Assembly: GCA_016748015.1 (NCBI GenBank)
Contig: JAAOMT010000675.1
Span: 694,314-758,313 of the forward strand
Direction: 5' to 3'
DNA length: 64,000 nt
Source: Geosiphon pyriformis
Taxonomy: Eukaryota; Glomeromycota; Glomeromycetes; Archaeosporales; Geosiphonaceae
Below are positions 57,791-64,000 of the stretch, one piece after another (the stretch's first letter is position 1; each line of letters opens with the position of its first letter). The notes under the pieces were generated by a model that saw nothing but the letters and a program-made list of their open reading frames with translations, was not told the DNA's origin and searched no databases. The position numbers were made by a program, and so were the translations under genes.

Positions 57791-58748
57791 AAAATAAATA
57801 TTTATTTTTATTATTAATTTAATAATTAAAAACACTTTAAAAAAATTATAAACTTTAATTAGTATTTTAAAATATATATAAAATCTTATAACTTAGTATG
57901 TTAATTTTTATTTAATAAAATCAAATATATAAAAAATTTGTTTAATTTTTTAAATACATATATATAAAAACCAATAAAATTATAACAGATTTTAATTTAA
58001 TAAATAAATATTAAATATTTAATAATTAAAACTAAAATTATAATTAAAATTAATAATATTATAATATTTTTTAATCTATAATTATTCTTATAAATAATTT
58101 TATTTAAAAAATATATTGTTATGATTGAAAACTATAGTTTTTATTAGTTATTATATCTATTAACTATTAATGTTACATAATTAACCACTTTATTTTTAAA
58201 TAGTAATTAATAATTTAATTATTAACTTAATTATTAATCTGATTAATAATCTGACTGTTAATTTGATTATTGACCTAATTAATAACTTGATTGTTAATCT
58301 GATTAATGACTTAATTATTGACCACTTTTAATAACTATATAAGTAATAAGTCTTTTAGCTATAAAAGAACATGATCAAAATAACAAAATAAAACTCATTA
58401 TTAATTATTTTTTTTCATATTGCTTATTTTTTCTTTTTTCTTTTCAAGTATTTAAACATCTTGGAATAAAAGATTACTTATTGGTCTTTACATATCTTAT
58501 TTTTTTCTTTTTTTAATTTGTATTATTAGAATTAAACTAAAAAATTATTGCTTGCTTTTGTAATTTCTTAAATAAAAAAACAATTAAAAAACATAATAAT
58601 ACTTATTATTAATTCTAAAAATTACTGAATTGAAACATAAAATAATAGTAGCAATATTATCTTGTTGACAATTATGAACTATTTTTTTATCTTTAAATTT
58701 TCAAAAAAAATTTACAACTGTGATTTTTATAAAATTAATTATATACAT
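57791..58748. other. AT-rich spacer with TTAATCTGATTAA repeats
   Basis: Nearly pure A/T to 58,200. At about 58,210-58,325 a degenerate tandem run of TTAATCTGATTAAT-like words, about 20-24 bp per unit. A TATATAAG box near 58,334 and a TGTTACA at about 58,170 could belong to the LTR of a further element, but I find no partner. No coding seen. Confidence 0.4.
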
Positions 58749-59730
58749 TGTTACCAGTAGAATTTTAGCTATTAATTAGCATGAAATTACCCTTATAATT
58801 CCTATTATTAATTAGCATAAATTATTATTAATTTGATTATCACTTATTATTTAATCAAATTATCAAATATTATTACTCAATCAATAATCCGATTTGTACT
58901 CTAGAAATTAAGATGATCAAATTACACAATACTCTGAATCTTTTAACATAGTCAAAATTCGCCGAAATTAATGAAAATTCGCCGAAATAATCAATAGTTC
59001 AGTGAAATAACTTGTAAATTCGCCAAAATGTATTTTTAGTTTACCCAAATTGTAGCAAAGAGAAAAGTACAAGTTCAAAGACTAGTACTACAACAAGTTG
59101 TATAAAAAAAAAGCTTTTCTCTTCAAAAAAATATATCTTCTTATCTTCTCCTAGTATCTTACTATAGTATCTTACTGTAGATATCTTAATTGAAACAAAT
59201 CATCTTTTACAAAATCAAATAAAAATCAAATATTCAAAAACCAAATTCTTAAATTATTACACTTAAAATTCCCTCAATACAACTAACGTTTTGAAATTGA
59301 TTAGCTACCAATTTCAGTAAACTGTTAGTGACTCCAGGCCTAGATAGAAAACGTTTTCCTTAACAAAATTCTATTTCTTTTACATTTTTTTTATTTTTTT
59401 TCTTCTTTTCTTATTACAATCATTGGGGTAGCCTACAGACGAGATTTCTGTAGAAGATTTAACTTTTACAGCAAAGTAACTACACATTTTTTAGTGAGCT
59501 TCCAAACAAGCAATTCCTGGGAAAAAGTTGATGTTTACTACAACATAACTACATAAAGTAACTGGCAAGAAATTGGCCATTCCACTTATAAGCCCAGCAG
59601 TTCAAATTATAAGAGATAATTTGAAGATAAATTCAGTTACTGGAGGTTTAACTACTTCTAGAAAATGTGAATTTGCAACCAACAGACATTTACAACATTC
59701 AAGAAAAGAGACCAAAAACCTCTGGTAACA
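58749..59730 (+). repeat. Element B 5' LTR
   Basis: TGTTACC...GGTAACA. Matches the reverse complement of 4441-5414 throughout. Contains several TTCGCCGAAAT-type words at 58,958-59,030, a TATAAAAAAAAAGCTTTTC block near 59,100 that may be the promoter, and the CCAGGCCTAGATAGAAAACG block near 59,333. Confidence 0.92.
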
Positions 59731-59746
59731 TTTGGTGCTCTCCCAC
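59731..59746 (+). other. Element B primer-binding site
   Basis: TTTGGTGCTCTCCCAC directly after the LTR. The first 12 bases equal those of A1, although the rest of the leader differs. Confidence 0.65.
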
Positions 59747-59839
59747 AGAAATAACACAGCAACAACAAATTCAAAGTGGTGACCACACCAGACACAACAA
59801 CTCTAGAGTATCATTAGTCAATTTACATCTACTGCAAGC

Positions 59840-61630
59840 AAAGATTCAACATCCCAGACGGAATTGAAGTTGTCAAGAAATCAGTATACCAATACATTGA
59901 AAATCGCATCAACAATTATTTTTTTGGAAACTACAACATTTTAGAAGTTAGAAGCAATCTCTACAATAATTTAGTACACTATTCACAATTGGGAACAGAA
60001 GACCTGAACAGTGAAACACTTGCTACTTACTTTCAAGAACTTAATTTTAATATTATTGAGTATTGTGAAGAAAAATACCCAGTACAGCCCAAATACTCTT
60101 TTAACTTTGAATCAGAAACAGAGACAAGCAACAAAGACAAACAAAAAGTGAAACAATACTCAAGAACCACTCCAAACACTCCAATACTACCAAAGACAAC
60201 TGCCAAACACTTGCAAACACCTGAACAAAGAACCAATGTCAAATTACCACTTTCTATTACACTATTTCCAATTTCACTTGTTCAACCACAAACACCAAGT
60301 TCACTACTTAACCATTTCTCCAGACCAGAAGATTTTCAGTCACCTAGAAATCCTACTCAACAACAAGAACCAATATTAACAAGTGCCAATATCATTGATT
60401 ACTTACAGAAAAACGAAAGTAATCATTCAGAAAGCTTGGAAAGTGAAGAAACTAAATCAGAACCAGAAAATGAAGAAGAAATGGCAACTGCTTACATTGC
60501 AAAAATTCCAGAATTCACTGGTGAAGACAATGATACCAGTCCTCAAGAATGGCTTGACAAAGTTCAAAAAGCAGGAGATGCAAATGGTTGAATTGCAGCA
60601 AGAATGCTCAAAGCAATTCTCTACTTTCTTCAAAAAACAGCAGAAGAATGGTTTGAAAATTTAGAAGAACCATTTGAGAACTGGCAAGCATTCAAAGATG
60701 CTTTTTTACAACAATTTACTAATAACAACACCTCTATTACTTTCTGCAATTGCTTTTGCAATATCAAACAAGAAACATCTGAAACTGTCATGACTTATCT
60801 TGGAAGATTCAACAAACTTCTTCAACAAATTCGACAATTGGAAACTAATAACTACTATTCTAATGCTCAGATTCTGAATCAGTTTATAGCAGGATTAAAA
60901 GACAAATTGATTAAGAAAGTCCGTCCACATGCACCAGCAGACTTAGCAACTGCCATCAGACATGCAAAGAACTATGAAATGGCTATGGAAAAAGCAAACC
61001 ACACCAAACTCATCAACCTAGCTATTGGAGAAACCAGTTCAGCAGCTGAAAAGAAGATAGATCAACTCACAAAGAAGGTTGAAAGCTACTTCACAAATCA
61101 ACAACAACAGCAACAACAACCACAAAGATATCAACTCCCACAATGACGCAACCAAAACAATTTTGGATCACCATTCAACAACCAACCTCAAAATTGTCAT
61201 TATTGTGGAATTCCAAGACACTGGAAATGAGATTGTAGAAAATTACAAAGAGACCAACAAAACAGAAGTAATCAACATTACTCTTCACCATAACAATCTT
61301 ATTACCAATTTCCACCACCAACTTATTATTCACTAAGACCACAAAATTAAAACAGTTACTATTAACCAGCTCCACAACCAATGCAGCAACAATATCAGCA
61401 ACCTTTATCAATTCAGCCATATCAGACACCACCTATTCAACAATATCAAGTACCAGCAAGAAGATTGGTTCAACATAACCAATTCACACCCCAAAATCAA
61501 TTTCAGAATAACAACAACAGAATCAATCCAAATAACCAGTTGGTTTTCCGAAATTCTGGTCAGCAAAGACCCAATCACTATTACACTCAACCCAGTTATC
61601 TTACAATACCAGAGAAATCGGATTTTTAAC
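59840..61630 (+). pseudogene. Element B gag with CCHC knuckle
   Basis: Open from about 59,850 with a single stop (TGG to TGA) at 60,589-60,591 and another at 61,144. N-terminal acidic and Ser/Pro-rich linker (60,100-60,480), capsid part 60,480-61,000 (PQEWLDKVQKAGDANG, WFENLEEPFENWQAFKDAFL, MTYLGRFNKLLQQIRQLE), then a Gln-rich run (61,100-61,130), the knuckle CHYCGIPRHWK with TGA then DC at about 61,195-61,240, and a long Gln/Asn/Pro tail. Few changes separate it from an open frame. Confidence 0.82.
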
Positions 61631-61639
61631 AACTTGCAC

Positions 61640-62190
61640 TTTCTGAAAGTAAAGTTGCAACACCCAGATCAAACCCTTCCAACAACACTATTCCATCAGC
61701 TCAAATTGCCCAAAATGCCAATCTTTCAAATATATTCCCATTCGAATTTAAAGCAAATGAATCACTATTCTTGCTTAGTAATGCAGCAGCTAATGAACAA
61801 AGAGCTATTACTGCTATGTACACTGAAGCTACAGTAGAAGAAAAACCCATCTGACTAATTCTAAATAGTGGATCAGCTGGAAGTATTATCACCTACCAGT
61901 TAATGCAACAGCTTCAAAGAACTGTTGACAGACCAGCCCAAACTGTAATTGTTATAACAGATAGTATGAAAAAGACACCAGTAGAAGAAATTGACAATTT
62001 TCTATTCATCATTGATGGAATCACCATTCCAATCAAAGTTCTAGTCATGGATGCACCCCAATACCAAGTTCTGGTCGAAAATGATTGGCTTCTTAAGGCC
62101 AATGCAAACTTAGACTGGGAAACTCAGGAATTAAAAAATCTCATACCAAGGACAATACACCATAGTACCTGCTACTTGTGGTACTTTTAA
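61640..62190 (+). pseudogene. Element B aspartic protease
   Basis: LILNSGSAGSIITYQLM at about 61,855-61,910, with the catalytic Asp codon 61,864-61,866 changed to Asn (G to A), preceded by ITAMYTEA. VLVENDWLLKANANLDWETQE follows near 62,070-62,130. A TGA lies at 61,852. Same architecture as in A1 and A2. Confidence 0.82.
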
Positions 62191-63060
62191 CAAATGATTA
62201 GAAAAGCCCCAGTATTTGAATTTGAAGAGGAGAAAGAAATACCACTTATTGAAACTTACATGGCTCTTGGATCAACATCCAATTGGGGTGAAAAAACAGA
62301 ACAGGAAATTTTTGAAGAATCAAGAAGATGGAAGAAAGTTAGATATTCTACACCAGAACCACAGAAACAACCACCCTATATTCCACTTAAATGCAAAAAT
62401 TGCAATAAAAAACTTTCATTAATGGAAGCATGTATTTCTCCAGAAGAAGAATATGAAACTCGTACCTGTTATTTTTGTAAAGCATGCTATAAAGAATGAT
62501 TTGGATCTCTAAAAAGAAGTAGAAAATAGGACAACACATCTTGCCTTACATGTGGAGATATGTTACCAGAAGAATGCAACTGGATTGATGTTGCAATAAG
62601 AGGAGGAGTATGTGATTAAACTTGTCAATATGCTCTATCAATTTCGGAAAAAGTCAGAAGAGGAACACCATTTGATGCAGCATACAACAGTGCTTTCAAT
62701 AAACTTTACCACTACCTTCATGATACTGAAATGATTTTTGACCTAGTAATAGCATTGATCAATGGAGCCACTTAAGAAGATGTCTGCCAAATGAAAGAAG
62801 CTAAATACATTGAGTATATTATAGAATTAACTGGATTTGATTATGAAGATGAAGTAGAAACCTACCACCAAATTGCAAGCCACACATATCTGACTCAAGA
62901 AGCTCAAATTTAACAATTAAAGCAAATGAACATTCAATTGTGTAAAGAATGCATCATGCTTTGTGATGACAAATGGTGTCCAGAATGCTATGCTCTTAGC
63001 ATTCCCCTGCCAGAGGAAAATGATGAAAATGAAATCGAATTTGGAGTATCTGAACTGGTA
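62190..63060 (+). pseudogene. Element B Cys-rich (CxxC) module
   Basis: LKCKNCNKKLSLMEACIS, CYFCKACYKE, SCLTCGDML, then a helical stretch and CKECIMLCDDKWCPEC near 62,945-62,990, directly before an acidic linker and dUTPase. Spacing of the Cys pairs agrees with A2, so the module predates the split of the families. A few stops (TGG to TGA/TAG) interrupt it. No family recognised. Confidence 0.7.
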
Positions 63061-63870
63061 GAAGAACTACCAACCATCCCCATTTATCTTCTTGAAAAGC
63101 AATCACCTCTACAACTTAAATATTTTGACAACTATGGCCAAAAAATCAGACCAGAAAAAGCACACAAAATTGATGCTGGATATGACTTAAGATATCCAGA
63201 AAAAGATATTTTGGTTCTTTAACCAAAGTTCTTGACAAAAATCAATCTCAAAATTGCTTTTGAAATTTCACCTGGAGCAATAGTTCAAATTGCACCCAGA
63301 TCATCATTGGCAAGCAAAGGAATCAATGTTAAAGGAGGAGTTATAGATGCAGGATATACTGAAGACATTACTATCATGTTACAAAATGAAACAAACAAAC
63401 CATTCAGGATTGAACATGCTGAGAAAATTGCCCAAGCAATTTACCTACTTCTAATCAACATTTTGGAGTTACAATCAGTTAAAAACAGAGAACAATTGAG
63501 AAAAAGTAAAAGAGGAACTCAAGGTTTTGGTTCAACTGAACGATTTACAATTCCAGTAAACATAGCTCTCAATACACAAAATAAATCTTACCAGATTCTT
63601 CAACTTCCCCAACCAATTACCATTTCACCTTTTGGTAAACATCACAAAATTTACACTTGTTCAAAATCCATTACTATCCAACAAATCTTTGAATCCAATG
63701 AACAAATCTGTTTAAAACATGAAATCTCAATCCCAAATGTTTATATTCCCAAAGAAATGAAAAAATTTCAAGTTATATTCTATAATCCCAATAATTACCC
63801 CATTGTCTTATTGAACAAACTAGAGATTGGAATCATACACAGTAATATTTTTCAAGATGAAAACCCTTAA
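63060..63870 (+). pseudogene. Element B dUTPase, all five motifs present
   Basis: Motif 1 DAGYDLRYPEKD (about 63,172), motif 2 APRSSLASKGI (63,294), motif 3 GVIDAGYTEDITIML (63,337), motif 4 EKIAQAIYLLL (63,421), motif 5 RGTQGFGSTER (63,511). Catalytic Asp of motif 3 is kept. One TAA at 63,220-63,222, between motifs 1 and 2, interrupts it; otherwise this is the best dUTPase of the window. The frame then runs on through the spacer domain to 63,870, ending LEIGIIHSNIFQDENP. The family hydrolyses dUTP to dUMP. Confidence 0.88.
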
Positions 63871-64000
63871 ATTGTCTCTAATTTCATCGAAATTATAAGA
63901 CATACACTACTTTCAAATCCAAACATCATTTCTACCACTGAAAACTACCACCTTTTAGAAGAAAAACTCTCTCAAATTAACATGGATCCCTTAGAACCCC

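Larger units (their letters stand above)
58749..64000 (+). mobile_element. Ty3-like dUTPase element B, 5' part
   Basis: Begins with a 982-bp LTR (58749-59730), then primer-binding site, gag, protease, Cys-rich module and dUTPase. RT and the 3' LTR are beyond the window. Same order as family A but clearly diverged. Its LTR family also left the solo LTR at 4441-5414. Fewer stops than A2, and the dUTPase motifs are intact. Confidence 0.9.

Noticed and set aside
63511-63546. Glycine-rich GFGST motif as a retroviral G-patch
   Set aside because: The word RGTQGFGSTE is motif 5 of trimeric dUTPase and follows motifs 1-4 at the right distance in A1 and B, so no separate G-patch is needed.
1-64000. 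tRNA, rRNA or snoRNA genes
   Set aside because: I scanned for tRNA B-box and anticodon-arm patterns and rRNA words by eye and saw none I could support; a covariance-model scan would decide.

Overview
The window is nuclear DNA of a fungus: AT-rich, intron-dense and loaded with retrotransposons. Spliced genes with 50-230 nt GT-AG introns, a fungal-type YSC84/SH3 actin-patch protein, MRD1, RRP4, APC10 and a TCERG1-type WW/FF protein place it in Fungi. The extreme AT content, the LINEs and the dUTPase-bearing Ty3-like elements suggest an early-diverging lineage, most likely an arbuscular mycorrhizal fungus (Glomeromycotina). That placement is inference.

Layout. (1) 1-10.2 kb: two head-to-tail LINEs on the minus strand. 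The left copy is cut by the window edge and highly decayed. The right copy is nearly full length and carries a solo LTR at 4441-5414. A faint third 5' end lies at about 10.5-10.96 kb. (2) 11.35-30.06 kb: a gene island with a ZC3H3/Red5-like CCCH protein, MRD1 (rRNA processing), a YSC84/SH3YL1-type SYLF-SH3 protein, an unrecognised coding remnant, APC10/DOC1 (APC/C), a MITE in a divergent promoter, an unknown single-pass membrane protein, RRP4 (exosome) and a TCERG1-like transcription/splicing factor. For six of these I resolved exon-intron structures; five close in frame throughout. Four of the genes act in nuclear RNA metabolism. (3) 30.9-57.8 kb: a nested stack. An old LINE (37.65-37.75 plus 56.69-57.8 kb) is split by a Ty3-like element on the plus strand (A2, 37,747-56,687). 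The 5' LTR of A2 is in turn split by a second member of the family on the minus strand (A1, 38,420-47,196). Another LINE (about 30.9-37.64 kb) abuts the stack. (4) 58.7 kb to the end: the 5' part of a related family (B), running off the window.

The most interesting system is the Ty3-like group. Families A and B share gag, CCHC knuckle, aspartic protease, an unfamiliar Cys-rich (CxxC) module, a five-motif dUTPase, reverse transcriptase, RNase H and integrase. Family A has an extra ORF after integrase. The B part seen here ends after dUTPase. They appear to make 4-bp target duplications and share a primer-binding site. The two LTRs of A1 differ, in the stretch compared, only by transitions, often as TG in one copy against CA in the other. 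This points to cytosine deamination (CpG and probably CHG) as the main decay process. All transposon ORFs here carry stops and should be read as pseudogenes.

Gene models were built by hand from splice signals, reading frame and remembered family features. No alignment or database search was run.
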